Origin: Brachybacterium sp. FME24
GTDB lineage: Bacteria > Actinomycetota > Actinomycetes > Actinomycetales > Dermabacteraceae
DNA: 49,947 nt
NCBI RefSeq assembly: GCF_014897705.1
Contig: NZ_JABUXV010000027.1
Location: 1 to 49,947 of the forward strand
Reading direction: 5' to 3'
Shown: piece by piece, positions 1 to 10,779 of the stretch
Layout of the letters: the number at the start of each line of letters is the position of its first letter
How positions within the stretch are numbered: position 1 is the stretch's first letter
Translations under genes and position numbers: made by a program
The notes under the pieces: model-generated
What the model saw: the letters and a program-made list of their open reading frames with translations, nothing else
What the model was told of the DNA's origin: nothing
Databases searched by the model: none

Positions 1-185
1 GCAGGGTTTCACCGACGCACGACGTGCCGTTGGTCGCAACAGGAGGGCGGTCCTGCCGGTGGCCCGGTGCCCGGGTGCTCGGCGGGCGCTGCGGACTCGG
101 TGGGTTCGGGGACTCTCGAGCTCGGGGCATTCGGCGGGCGTTCGCATCGTGAGCGATCCGTATCGAGCCGGCCGACGGTGCTACC

Positions 186-2122
<1,937 letters not shown>

Positions 2123-2143
2123 GGCTGGTCGAGGTCATGCATG

Positions 2144-2181
2144 GGGCGGGGCGCCACGGAGACAACCATGGCGCCCCGCCC
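2144..2181 (+). terminator. leuA terminator hairpin
   Basis: Perfect 13-bp inverted repeat GGGCGGGGCGCCA (2144-2156) and TGGCGCCCCGCCC (2169-2181) with a 12-base loop, 21 bases after the leuA stop. There is no clear T-tract, which is common in high-GC actinobacteria. Confidence 0.8.
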
Positions 2182-2276
2182 TGGTCCCCGAGCGGGCCGG
2201 GTCCCGAGTGCGGCAGCGAAGGAGTCTCGGCGATGGCCGGGATCGACCCGTTCACCTCATGGCCGGAGGTTCGGCC

Positions 2277-3422
2277 TCAGAGGTGGAGGTGACGATCTCC
2301 CTCGCCGCTTTCGCCCTCGCGCCCGCCCCGTGACTCCTGGTCGATCGCGAGCGCCTCGTCGGCCAGCAGGTCCTCGTCGGTCAGGACCTGCATCTCCCCG
2401 GTGACAGTCGCGTGGGTGGGGATGGGAAGGTCCCAGCCCGGCGCCTCGTCCACCGGCTGCGGCTCGTCGGGAGCGCCGCTGCGGGCTGTCAGGGTCACTC
2501 CGACGCTCGCACCGACCACCAGCAGGGCGGCCAGCACTCGCAGCGCCGTGGCGTCCTGACCGATGAGCAGCACACCGGCGATCAGCGCCAGGACGGGTTC
2601 GAGGCTCAGCAGGATGCCGAAGGCGTGCCGGGGCAAACGGCGCAGCGCTGCCAGCTCGAGGGTGTACGGCAGGACGGAGGCCATGATCGCGGTGGCCGTG
2701 GCGAGCGCCAGCAGGCGCCAATCCATGAGGCCGACCAGAGCACCCTCGGTGCCGAAGGGCAGCACGGTCAGGGCGCCGACGGCCATGGCGACGGCGAGGC
2801 CGTCCTGTCCCGGCACCAGACGACCCACTCGGGCGCTCGTGAGCACGTACAGCCCCCAGAAGACCGCTGCGATGAGGGCGAACATCACCCCGATGAGGTC
2901 GAGGGAGGCCGCTCCCGCGAGAGATTCGATCCCGAACAGGCTCACCCCGGCCAGGGCGAGGGCCACCCACAGCAGATCGCTGCGGCGGGTGGACAGGACC
3001 GCCGCGACGGTCAGGGGACCGAGGAACTCGAAGGCCACGGCAGTGCCGAGCGGGATCCGGTCGATCGCTGCATAGAAGTTCCCGTTCATGCCGCCGACCA
3101 CGACGCCGAAGAGGATCATGGCGATCCACTGCTGCCGCGTGAAGCTGCGGACCTTCGGCCGCACGATGACCAGCAGGATGACCGCAGCGATCGCCAGGCG
3201 CAGCGTCGTCGTGCCGAAGGCACCGAGCTCGCCGAACAACTGAGTCGCCAGCGCGGCGCCGACCTGAAGCGAGGTGCAGGAGCCCAGGACGAAGAGGATG
3301 GGGGTCATCGGCAGGCCGCTCCCGGCGCTGCCCGGGGTCGTACCCGCCGCCGGCACGCTGCCGGTCGGGGCGGAGGTCGAAGAAATAGTCACCCTGACAC
3401 TGTGCCTCGCAGCTACCGCCAC
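2277..3422 (-). CDS. EamA/RhtA-type drug-metabolite transporter
   Basis: A 381-residue inner-membrane protein with about ten hydrophobic helices in two EamA repeats (roughly residues 40-165 and 180-320), resembling RhtA-like amino-acid or metabolite exporters. The acidic C-terminal tail after about residue 330 is hydrophilic and probably cytoplasmic. The GTG at 3422 gives the longest frame. A second GTG at 3392 (reading VTISSTS) is an equally credible start, and neither has a strong ribosome binding site. It diverges from a LysR gene, which is a common arrangement for a regulated exporter. The substrate cannot be read from the sequence. Confidence 0.85.
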   Translation of the reverse strand: MAVAARHSVRVTISSTSAPTGSVPAAGTTPGSAGSGLPMTPILFVLGSCTSLQVGAALATQLFGELGAFGTTTLRLAIAAVILLVIVRPKVRSFTRQQWIAMILFGVVVGGMNGNFYAAIDRIPLGTAVAFEFLGPLTVAAVLSTRRSDLLWVALALAGVSLFGIESLAGAASLDLIGVMFALIAAVFWGLYVLTSARVGRLVPGQDGLAVAMAVGALTVLPFGTEGALVGLMDWRLLALATATAIMASVLPYTLELAALRRLPRHAFGILLSLEPVLALIAGVLLIGQDATALRVLAALLVVGASVGVTLTARSGAPDEPQPVDEAPGWDLPIPTHATVTGEMQVLTDEDLLADEALAIDQESRGGREGESGEGDRHLHL

Positions 3423-3446
3423 GTCTAGCGCATGTTTTCAAGGGGT

Positions 3447-3469
3447 ACCATGAAGTAGAACTGCATGGT
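3447..3469. promoter_or_regulatory. LysR-type inverted repeat in divergent promoter
   Basis: ACCATG (3447-3452) and CATGGT (3464-3469) form a perfect inverted repeat with an 11-base spacer, between the divergent EamA and LysR genes and just before the LysR ribosome binding site. Half-sites 11 bases apart are typical of LysR-family recognition boxes, so self-regulation plus control of the exporter is likely. Function is inferred. Confidence 0.55.
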
Positions 3470-3483
3470 CTCGGGAGGTCGAT

Positions 3484-4410
3484 ATGTTGAATCTGCATCG
3501 CCTGTTCCTGCTGCACGAACTGCACAGGCTGGAGACCATGTCCGCCGTCGCGCAGACCCACTCGATGTCGCCCTCGGCCGTGTCCCAACAGCTCTCCCAC
3601 CTGGAGCGGGAGACCAACGTCACGCTGTTCGAGCAGGCCGGGCGACGGGTCGTCCTCACCGATGCCGGGGCGCGCCTGGCGCGCCGTGCCGAGGATGTGC
3701 TGGGCCTGCTGGAATCCGCGGAGGCCGAGCTGAAGGATGCCCAGGGCGACGTCGGAGGAGTCCTGCGGGTCGCCTCCTTCCAGACCCCCCTGATCGCCCT
3801 CGCCCCGGTCGCCATCAGCGTCCTCGAGCAGGGGCATCCGGACCTCCGGGTCGAGCTGGCCCAGAGGGAGGTCGAAGGTGCCTACGAGGGGCTCCTCGCC
3901 CACCGCTTCGAGGTGATCCTGGGTGAGGACTACCCGGGCGGGCAGCAGGTCGTGCGCCGGGGCACCGACCGGGAGGGACTGCTGCGTGATCCGCTGCTGC
4001 TGGTACTGCCCGACAGCGGTCCATGGTCACGGGCCCGGACCGTCGCGGATCTGGCCGACGCCCCCTGGGCGCTGGACCCCGAACGCACCCGCACCGGGCT
4101 CTGGGAGCGCACCTACCTGCGGGCCGCCGGGGTCGAGCCGTGGGTCCGCTTCGACACTCCGGATCCGCTGCTCCAGGTGCACCTGGTCCGCTCGGGACAC
4201 GCAGTCGCCTTCGTCCCGGGCATCATCGCCTCCGAGCACCTGGGCGGCACGAGACCACTGCGCCTGCCCGGCGACCCGCACCGCTCGATGTACACCGCCG
4301 CACGAGCCGGCGCGGCCGGCCATCCCTCTCTCCTCGCGTTCCGCGCCGCTCTGCTCGAAGCCGCCGGCGCCCTCAGCGACCTGCGGGGGCTGGACCGGCT
4401 GGGGGAGTGA
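3484..4410 (+). CDS. LysR-family transcriptional regulator
   Basis: A 308-residue regulator. The N-terminal winged helix-turn-helix (residues about 3-60) includes SAVAQTHSMSPSAVSQQLSHL, shown here only as its region 20-40, followed by the linker helix LARRAEDVLGLLE and a substrate-binding domain from about residue 90. The start ATG has GGGAGG 7 bases upstream. It is divergent from the EamA exporter and probably controls it in response to a small ligand. It may also have other targets. Confidence 0.9.
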   Translation: MLNLHRLFLLHELHRLETMSAVAQTHSMSPSAVSQQLSHLERETNVTLFEQAGRRVVLTDAGARLARRAEDVLGLLESAEAELKDAQGDVGGVLRVASFQTPLIALAPVAISVLEQGHPDLRVELAQREVEGAYEGLLAHRFEVILGEDYPGGQQVVRRGTDREGLLRDPLLLVLPDSGPWSRARTVADLADAPWALDPERTRTGLWERTYLRAAGVEPWVRFDTPDPLLQVHLVRSGHAVAFVPGIIASEHLGGTRPLRLPGDPHRSMYTAARAGAAGHPSLLAFRAALLEAAGALSDLRGLDRLGE

Positions 4411-4492
4411 TCCGCTCCCGACGCACAGGACGGATCAGGCGCGTCCCCGGGAGCAGGACGCACGCCGCGCCCGCTCCCTGTAGAAAGAGTCC

Positions 4493-6775
4493 ATGACGAC
4501 TCAGCCCGGCCCGGACCACGAGCCGCCCCAAGCCCCGGATCCCGCACTCGACACCGCCGCTCGCTCTGCGGTGACGACGAGAGACGGCACGGGCATGCTG
4601 CGAGGGCAGGTCCTCCTGCTGTTCGTCGTGCTCCTGGTGGTGGTCGCCCTCGGGGTCGGCTCGCGCGGCGTGAGCGATCCCGTCGGAGCGGACGCCCCGC
4701 AGGGAGTCTTCAGCGCCGACCGTGCCGCGTCGGCCGCCTCCGACCTGGTGGCCCAGCCGCGCCCGGTCGGCACCGCGGCCAACGCCGAGGCCCACGCAGC
4801 CCTCGATGCGCAGCTGTCCGACCTCGGCTTCACGACCGAGACCCAGGAATCGATCGGGACGCGCGTCAACGGCGATGAGGGCGTGGCCGGATACACCCGC
4901 AACCTCATCGGCACTCGTTCCGGGACGAACCCGACCGGCACCATCGTGCTGGCCACACACATCGACTCCGTGCCCCATGCTCCGGGGGCGGCCGATGCCG
5001 GGATCGGCCTGTCGGTGATCCTCGAGACCGTGCGCGCACTGGGTCCCGAGGCGCAGCGCAACGACCTCGTGATCCTTCTCGTCGACGGGGAGGAGCCAGG
5101 CCTTCTCGGCGCCGAGGCGTATGTCCAGGAGCGCACCGACGACCTCGCCCAGCCCGTGGTCGTCCTGAACCACGAGGCTCGCGGCATCTCCGGGCGACCG
5201 ATAGTCACCCGGGCGCAGGGGCCGATGCACGAGGTGCTCGGCTCCATGCCCCACCCCGAGTTCGAATCCTTCACCGACGCCCTGTTCGGGATCATCCCCA
5301 ACGACACCGACTTCACGGTGTACCGGGAGGCCGACTGGTGGGGGATGGACATGGCGATCATCGACGACGCCTGGGCCTATCACAGCCCCCAGGACGACGC
5401 CGATCATTTGGACCCCGCCACCCTGCAGCATTACGGCGACATGACCCTCGCCATGACCCGTGACCTCACGGTACGAGATCTCGGTGCGCTGGAGGCGCCC
5501 ACCGACGGAGCCCCGGTGCAGACCACCGCCCCCTGGGGGATCGTCCAGATCCCACCCCTGCTCGTGACCGGCCTGGGCCTGACCGCGCCGGTCGCCCTGC
5601 TCGGCGTGATCTTGCTGCGGCGGCAGCGCGGCGAGCTGACCTTTCGCGGGACCGGGCTCGGCGCGCTGATCGCAGCGATCGTGCTTCCGCTCAGCATCGT
5701 CGCGCCTGTCCTGCTGTGGCAGATCACCGCTGGCGCCACCCCCGAGATGCTCTCCCAGACCACCGGGGACCCGGTGCGCGCCGACCTCTTCCTGCTCGCC
5801 GAGCTGGTGGCCGCGGCCGCCGTCGTGGCCGGTGGCTGGGTGCTGGCCCGGCTCCTCATCGGCCGCGCCGCGCTCACCACCGGAGCCGCGCTCCTCACCC
5901 TCGTACTGCTGGCCGTTCTCGCCGTCGCGTCCCCGGCGCTGGGCAGCTCGCTCGTGCCGCCCGCCGCGATCGCCGCCTTCGGCGCTCTGCTCGCTGCCGT
6001 GCTCCCTCCGCTGCCCGGGCTCGTGGTCAGGGCGGTCACTCTGCTTCCGACCGCCTGGATGCTCGGCACCCAGCTCTCGGCGCTGTGGGAGTTCGGCATC
6101 GCCTCCGCGGCCGGCGGCCTCGCCGGCACGGCGGTGATCGGGCTCGCCGCGGCCGCTGCGCTGTTCCTGGGGCGTACCGACCGCGGGTGCACCCCTTTGC
6201 GTCGCCCGCGCCGGCTGCTCATCACCGCGCTTCCCGCCGTCCTCGCCGTCGCCCTGGCCATCGGGGGCACGGCATACACCCAGGCCTCCCCGGAGCCCGT
6301 CCAGGAACGCGTGATCGCGCAGGTCGACGGGGCCACAGGGGAGACCACGTGGGACGTGACGGGCAGCACCGACTGGGGGCGGGAGCTCGACGGTGCCACC
6401 GCCATCTCGGACATCGCGCCGCCGGCGGTCACGGTCACCTCGCCCACCGAGGCGAGCCCTGGCCGGGTGGAGATCGCCCTGACCTCACCCCGCGAGGCCG
6501 CCCAGTTCGAGCTCTCGGTGGACGAGGGCGGTCTGAGCGAGGTGAGCATCGACGGCAGCCCCCTTCGGTCGGTTCGGGCGCTGAGCAGTCTGGCCATCGT
6601 CGGGGCCCCGCAGGGCCAGGACGTCATCGTGACCGCGACGGTCGCCGACGGTGCGGAGCTCTCGGTCGTCGGCACCACCTTCGACCCCACGCTCGCCGCC
6701 GGCTGGATCGAACCCGGCGAGGAGGTCTCCCTCATGCAGCCGCAGTTGGCGGTCACCGTCACCGCGCCTCTGTGA
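4493..6775 (+). CDS. Membrane-anchored M28-family zinc peptidase
   Basis: A 760-residue protein. Residues about 38-56 form an N-terminal membrane anchor. Residues about 70-325 are an M28 aminopeptidase domain with the expected ligands: THIDSVP (H156), GAADAG (D168), DGEE (E200/E201), NHEARG, and a late YHSPQDD histidine. About six or seven hydrophobic helices (345-570) follow, then a C-terminal beta-rich extracellular part (about 600-760). The layout resembles eukaryotic ER metallopeptidase-1-like and bacterial M28 proteins with multi-helix tails. It probably trims peptides at the outer face of the membrane. It is a single gene with no evident operon partner. Confidence 0.88.
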   Translation: MTTQPGPDHEPPQAPDPALDTAARSAVTTRDGTGMLRGQVLLLFVVLLVVVALGVGSRGVSDPVGADAPQGVFSADRAASAASDLVAQPRPVGTAANAEAHAALDAQLSDLGFTTETQESIGTRVNGDEGVAGYTRNLIGTRSGTNPTGTIVLATHIDSVPHAPGAADAGIGLSVILETVRALGPEAQRNDLVILLVDGEEPGLLGAEAYVQERTDDLAQPVVVLNHEARGISGRPIVTRAQGPMHEVLGSMPHPEFESFTDALFGIIPNDTDFTVYREADWWGMDMAIIDDAWAYHSPQDDADHLDPATLQHYGDMTLAMTRDLTVRDLGALEAPTDGAPVQTTAPWGIVQIPPLLVTGLGLTAPVALLGVILLRRQRGELTFRGTGLGALIAAIVLPLSIVAPVLLWQITAGATPEMLSQTTGDPVRADLFLLAELVAAAAVVAGGWVLARLLIGRAALTTGAALLTLVLLAVLAVASPALGSSLVPPAAIAAFGALLAAVLPPLPGLVVRAVTLLPTAWMLGTQLSALWEFGIASAAGGLAGTAVIGLAAAAALFLGRTDRGCTPLRRPRRLLITALPAVLAVALAIGGTAYTQASPEPVQERVIAQVDGATGETTWDVTGSTDWGRELDGATAISDIAPPAVTVTSPTEASPGRVEIALTSPREAAQFELSVDEGGLSEVSIDGSPLRSVRALSSLAIVGAPQGQDVIVTATVADGAELSVVGTTFDPTLAAGWIEPGEEVSLMQPQLAVTVTAPL

Positions 6776-6778
6776 GAG

Positions 6779-6796
6779 TATCTTGACATCAAGATA
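6779..6796. promoter_or_regulatory. MarR/TamR-like operator upstream of tam
   Basis: A near-perfect 18-bp palindrome, TATCTTGA (6779-6786), CA, TCAAGATA (6789-6796), begins 3 bases after the peptidase stop codon and lies 32 bases before tam. TTGACA (6783-6788), a consensus -35 hexamer, is inside it. In Streptomyces coelicolor the MarR-family regulator TamR controls tam and aconitase, and I recall its sites as being of this type. No TamR gene is in this window. Confidence 0.8.
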
Positions 6797-6828
6797 TCAA
6801 CCGGGATGGTCCAGTGGAGGAGACGACG

Positions 6829-7596
6829 ATGGCGCACACATGGAGTCCTGAGCAGTACCTGGGTTTCGGGGACGAGCGCGGCAGGCCGTTCGTCGAGCTC
6901 ACCGCGCGCCTCGGCGCCGAGACGCCCGAGCTCGTGGTCGACCTCGGCGCGGGTCCCGGGACCCTCAGCGCCCTGCTGGCCGCGCGCTGGCCGGGCGCCC
7001 GGGTCCTCGCCGTGGATTCAAGCGCGGAGATGGTCGCCCGGGCGAGCGGCGTCGGAGCCATCACTGCGCAGCTGGGGGACCTGCGCAGCTGGGAGCCGCC
7101 CGGCCCGGTCGATGTGCTCGTGAGCAACGCCGCCCTGCAGTGGGTGCCCGGTCACCTCGATCTGCTCCCGCGCCTGGTGGGGATGCTGGCACCGGGCGGA
7201 TGGCTGGGTATCCAGGTCCCGGGGAACTTCGACGAGCCCAGTCACACGATTCGCCATCACCTGGCCGAGGAGGACCCGTACGCCGCGCACCTTCGCGACG
7301 TCGCCCATCCCGCCTCGCACGACGCCGCCACCTATCTGCGCGCTCTGCAGGGGCTCGGCCTCGAGGTCGATGCCTGGGAGACCACGTACCTGCACGTCCT
7401 GCACGGGCCGGACCCGGTCTTCGAATGGGTCAGCGGCACCGGCGCCCGGCCCACGCTGCAAGCCCTTCCCGAGACCCTGCGGCCGACGTTCGAGACCGAG
7501 TTCCGCGCGCGCCTGCGCAAGGCGTATCCCGACGACGGTCACGGGGTCGTGCTGCCGTTCCGGCGGATCTTCGCCGTCGCGCAGCGCCCGTACTGA
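6829..7596 (+). CDS. tam: Trans-aconitate 2-methyltransferase
   Basis: A 255-residue class I SAM-dependent methyltransferase. The SAM-binding motif VVDLGAGPGTLS is at about 36-47, the acidic motif VDSS follows, and SNAALQWVP near residue 100 is characteristic of Tam. Tam methylates trans-aconitate, an inhibitory by-product of citrate that blocks aconitase, so it protects the citric acid cycle. I chose ATG 6829 because GGAGGAG (6817-6823) is its ribosome binding site; an in-frame GTG at 6814 overlaps that site. The palindrome upstream suggests MarR-type repression. Confidence 0.9.
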   Translation: MAHTWSPEQYLGFGDERGRPFVELTARLGAETPELVVDLGAGPGTLSALLAARWPGARVLAVDSSAEMVARASGVGAITAQLGDLRSWEPPGPVDVLVSNAALQWVPGHLDLLPRLVGMLAPGGWLGIQVPGNFDEPSHTIRHHLAEEDPYAAHLRDVAHPASHDAATYLRALQGLGLEVDAWETTYLHVLHGPDPVFEWVSGTGARPTLQALPETLRPTFETEFRARLRKAYPDDGHGVVLPFRRIFAVAQRPY

Positions 7597-7602
7597 GCCT
7601 GC

Positions 7603-8328
7603 TCAGGCGACCGGCGGGAAGCTCGCCGTCGCGGCCTTGGCGATCTTGTTCAGCTGGGCGCGGTCCGCGATCGCGCCGAGCACCCCGCCGAGACCCGGGA
7701 TAGCCTTCCCGAACAGGCGCACCGAGCGCAGCCCGAACTTGCGCAGGATCCGGCCCCCGATGGCGCTGGCGACCGCGGACTCCGTGCTCTTGGGCAGCCG
7801 CTTGGCGACGCTGCGGGTCGCGACGCCGGCCACCGGCCCCAAGCCGATGTTCTTCAGCACGTCACCGGACTCCTCGCCCAGCAGCGCGGCGAGGACCCGG
7901 ACGCGGATCTCCTCGTCGTCGAGGTCATAGCCTCGCACCACGGCGATCGCGCCGACCATGCGGGTGGAATGGACATAGAACTCCACGACATTCGTGGGCA
8001 GCAGGACCGGCAGCGTGAAGACTCCCCCGAGGCCGGTCAGGAAGCCGGCGATCGTGACCCCGCGACGATGGCGGCGCACGAGTCGACGGACCGCCTTCTC
8101 GGGCCTCTTGCGCGCGCGTCCCCGCTGGGCCCGCGCGGCCACGTCCTGGGCGGAGGAATAGGTCAGCTTCCCGTCGAGACCGATGTCGCGGAAGGCCTCC
8201 ACCATGCGGTGCAGGGCACCCCCGTCCGATGCCGTGGAGCTCTTCGAACCCTGTCGCGCCTCCTTCAGCGCCTCGCGTGCGGTGTTCGTGGTCTTCTCGT
8301 CACGGCGCAGCATTCCGAGGATCCCCAT
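7603..8328 (-). CDS. EcsC-family protein
   Basis: A 241-residue protein with a basic, helical N-terminal third (residues 1-90, very rich in Arg/Lys) and a C-terminal EcsC-like region (LPVLLPTNVVEFYVHSTRMV, about 107-126). It has a Gly-rich amphipathic tail (IPGLGGVLGAIADR). EcsC-type proteins are named for the Bacillus ecs locus, and their biochemical role is unclear. The start ATG 8328 has GGGAGT upstream. It converges on tam with only 6 bases between stop codons. Confidence 0.75.
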   Translation of the reverse strand: MGILGMLRRDEKTTNTAREALKEARQGSKSSTASDGGALHRMVEAFRDIGLDGKLTYSSAQDVAARAQRGRARKRPEKAVRRLVRRHRRGVTIAGFLTGLGGVFTLPVLLPTNVVEFYVHSTRMVGAIAVVRGYDLDDEEIRVRVLAALLGEESGDVLKNIGLGPVAGVATRSVAKRLPKSTESAVASAIGGRILRKFGLRSVRLFGKAIPGLGGVLGAIADRAQLNKIAKAATASFPPVA

Positions 8329-8544
8329 GGTGACTCCCTCCGGTTCGTGGCCCGCGGCACCGCGAGCGGTGCGACGGTTGATGACGCCATCATGCCCGCC
8401 CGCGACGGAAATACCCGTCGATCCGACCGTTCGGTGCGTTCCGACCCGGTGCGGCCCGACCGCGACCGGCGTGATGGACCTCCTGGTCGACACTGCCCTC
8501 GCCTGCTTCCACGGGTCACCGCGCCGCCGTAGTCTCGAGGGACC

Positions 8545-9279
8545 ATGCAGCAGAAGCTCTACCGTGACCATGCGATCGTCCTGCGCACCCATCCGCTGGG
8601 CGAGGCCGATCGCATCATCACGCTGCTGACCCGGCGCCACGGGAAGGTGCGCGCGGTCGCCAAGGGGGTGCGCCGCACCGGCAGCCGCTTCGGCGCGCGC
8701 CTGGAGCCGTTCACCCTGGTCGATGTGCAGCTGCACGCCGGGCGCAGCCTGCACACGGTCACGCAGGTCGTCACGATCGAGGCCTTCGCCGTCGGGATCT
8801 GCGCCGAGTACGGCCGCTTCACCGCCGCGAGCGCGATGCTGGAGACCACCGATCGGCTCACCGACGAAGTCGTCGATCCCCACCAGGGCGGCTTCCTCAT
8901 GCTGGTGGGCGCACTGCGCGCCATGTCGGAGGGGCGCATCGCCCCACCCCTGGTGCTGGACTCCTTCCTGATCCGTACCCTCGCTGTCTCCGGGTGGGCC
9001 CCTGAGATGCGAGTGTGCGCCACCTGCGGCGCGCCCGGCCCGCACCACGCACTGGACATCCGCGCGGGCGGGCTGGTGTGCACCGCGTGCCGCCGGCCGG
9101 GAGCGATCGCCGTGCGGCAGTCCGCGATCGAGCACATGATCTTCCTGCTCGCCGGGGACTGGGAGAATGTCGTCACCGCCGACGAGACCGTCATGCAGGA
9201 GGCGGGCCGCCTGATCACCGACACGGTGACCTGGCACCTCGAGCGCTCCGTGCGTTCCCTGAGCTACGTCGAACGCTGA
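8545..9279 (+). CDS. recO: DNA repair protein RecO
   Basis: A 244-residue RecFOR-pathway mediator that anneals DNA and helps load RecA at single-strand gaps. It has an N-terminal OB fold (residues 1-80, with GEADRIITLLTR), a helical C-terminal domain, and a zinc-finger-like set of cysteines C158-C161 and C179-C182. The start is supported by GAGGGACC just upstream. A possible promoter, TTCCAC (8507) 17 bases from TAGTCT (8530), would place the transcript start almost at the ATG. It precedes uppS by 33 bases, a conserved actinobacterial pairing. Confidence 0.96.
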   Translation: MQQKLYRDHAIVLRTHPLGEADRIITLLTRRHGKVRAVAKGVRRTGSRFGARLEPFTLVDVQLHAGRSLHTVTQVVTIEAFAVGICAEYGRFTAASAMLETTDRLTDEVVDPHQGGFLMLVGALRAMSEGRIAPPLVLDSFLIRTLAVSGWAPEMRVCATCGAPGPHHALDIRAGGLVCTACRRPGAIAVRQSAIEHMIFLLAGDWENVVTADETVMQEAGRLITDTVTWHLERSVRSLSYVER

Positions 9280-9312
9280 TCGCGCCTGTCGCGAGAGACC
9301 CTGGAGGACACC

Positions 9313-10119
9313 ATGCCCGGCGCATCCGACCCCGGATACGAGGAGCCCTTCGAGCACCCCAGCGGTGCCCGGCCCCCGCACCTCCCCGCCCCGACGATTC
9401 CCGGCCATGTCGCCGTGGTCATGGACGGAAACGGTCGCTGGGCCAATCGTCGGGGCCTGCCCCGCACCGCCGGCCACGAGGCCGGGGAGGCGGCGCTGCT
9501 GGACGTCGTCGCCGGCGCCCTTCAGCTCGGCGTGACACACCTGTCGGCCTACGCGTTCTCCACCGAGAACTGGAAGCGCTCCCCGGACGAGGTGCGATTC
9601 CTCATGGGCTTCTCCCGCTCGGTGCTGCGCCGCCAGCGCGACACCCTGAACTCCTGGGGGGTGCGGATCATCTGGATCGGTCGCGAGCAGCGCCTGTGGG
9701 GCAGCGTGATCAAGGAGTTGAAGGAGGCCGAGCAGCTCACGCGCACCAACACCCGCATGACCCTCTACATGTGCGTGAACTACGGCGGGCGAGCCGAGAT
9801 CGTCGATGCCGTGCGGGAGATCGCAGCCCAGGCGCGCGCCGGCCGCCTCAGCGGGCGCGGCATCAGCGAGAAGACCCTTGCGCGGCACCTCATCGACCCC
9901 GACATGCCCGATGTCGATCTGTTCCTGCGCACCAGCGGTGAACAGCGCACCTCGAACTTCCTGCTGTGGCAGTCCGCCTACGCCGAGCTCGTCTTCGTGG
10001 ATGAGCTGTGGCCGGACGTGGACCGCGTCGTGCTGTGGCGGGCCATCACCGAGTACGCGCGGCGCGACCGCCGCTACGGCGGCGCGCTCGACACCCCGGA
10101 TCAGGACACGGCGCAGTAG
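9313..10119 (+). CDS. uppS: Undecaprenyl/polyprenyl diphosphate synthase (cis-prenyltransferase)
   Basis: A 268-residue cis-prenyltransferase that makes the C50-C55 lipid carrier for peptidoglycan and wall polymers. The signature [14 protein letters not shown] (D38 binds magnesium) is present, along with [14 protein letters not shown] and, near the C-terminus, the [20 protein letters not shown] region at about 208-227. The ATG follows GGAGG by 6 bases. It is probably co-transcribed with recO. Confidence 0.96.
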   Translation: MPGASDPGYEEPFEHPSGARPPHLPAPTIPGHVAVVMDGNGRWANRRGLPRTAGHEAGEAALLDVVAGALQLGVTHLSAYAFSTENWKRSPDEVRFLMGFSRSVLRRQRDTLNSWGVRIIWIGREQRLWGSVIKELKEAEQLTRTNTRMTLYMCVNYGGRAEIVDAVREIAAQARAGRLSGRGISEKTLARHLIDPDMPDVDLFLRTSGEQRTSNFLLWQSAYAELVFVDELWPDVDRVVLWRAITEYARRDRRYGGALDTPDQDTAQ

Positions 10120-10200
10120 ACCGCCCCGGACGCAGGAGCACGGATCGGCACGCCCGGGAGGGACGCCGCTCGCGGGGGAGCAGACGGCAGGAGCGTGCTC

Positions 10201-10779
10201 CTACTGGCGCTCGTCGGCGGTGCCGACGATATCGCTCGCGCGCGCCGGATCGACCACGCTGTCGACGCCGGGCCCGGAGCTCGTCGCCTCGATCGTGTCC
10301 GGCGCACCGAACATCCCGCCGGTGCGGCGTCGATGCCACAGCAGCACCGTGATCAGCACGACGACCAGGGCGAGCACGGCGACCGCCGCCCAGGGGGAGC
10401 GCAGGAACAGTTCGAACCAGGCCGCGAAGGCCACCAGCCCGATCGTCGCGTAGATGACGGCCCACGCGAGCCCGCCGACGGCGAGGGCGGGGAGGTACCG
10501 CTTCAGGGGCATCCGGGTCAGCCCGGCCGCGGCGTTGGCGGCGGTCTGGAACCCGACCGTGAGGAAGCTCAGCGCGACCACCGGGGCGCCCCAGCGGTTC
10601 ACGATCGCCGTGGCTCGTTCGACCCGCGCAGAGCTCAGGAATGTCGCGATCCTCCCGCGGCTGGCAGCCTTGCGCGCCCCGCGGGCCAACGCGTACGTGC
10701 CTCCTGCGCGCAGCCAGATCACGGCATAGAGGAATCCCACCGCCGGCAGCAGCGGCAGGGACTGCACCCAGTCCATCAT
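10201..10779 (-). CDS. DedA/VTT-family membrane protein
   Basis: A 192-residue polytopic membrane protein with about four or five hydrophobic helices. The region GFQTAANAAAGLTRMPLKRY (near residue 80) followed by a WAVIYATIG helix resembles the DedA/VTT (SNARE-associated) fold, a family of lipid scramblase or flippase-like proteins that help maintain the envelope. Its ATG overlaps the zur stop codon by one base (TGATG), so it is translationally coupled to the zinc operon. Another ATG lies 3 bases on. Its link to zinc is by position only. Confidence 0.75.
   Translation of the reverse strand: MMDWVQSLPLLPAVGFLYAVIWLRAGGTYALARGARKAASRGRIATFLSSARVERATAIVNRWGAPVVALSFLTVGFQTAANAAAGLTRMPLKRYLPALAVGGLAWAVIYATIGLVAFAAWFELFLRSPWAAVAVLALVVVLITVLLWHRRRTGGMFGAPDTIEATSSGPGVDSVVDPARASDIVGTADERQ

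Noticed and set aside
2257..3903. Long minus-strand frame of about 548 residues crossing the LysR gene
   Set aside because: Low-complexity Arg/Gly/Pro shadow of the EamA and LysR genes; no motif and inconsistent with the divergent promoter.
5431..6837. Long minus-strand frame antisense to the M28 peptidase
   Set aside because: Ser/Arg/Ala-rich composition typical of a high-GC shadow frame; the plus-strand protein has clear motifs.
8329..9888. Upstream extension of the EcsC-like gene through recO and uppS antisense
   Set aside because: The family-like part begins at MGILGML (8328) with a ribosome binding site; the rest is antisense to well-supported genes.
10134..10202. Inverted repeat AGGAGCACG/CGTGCTCCT between uppS and the DedA-like gene as a terminator
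   Set aside because: A 51-base loop is too long for a convincing terminator and no T-run follows.
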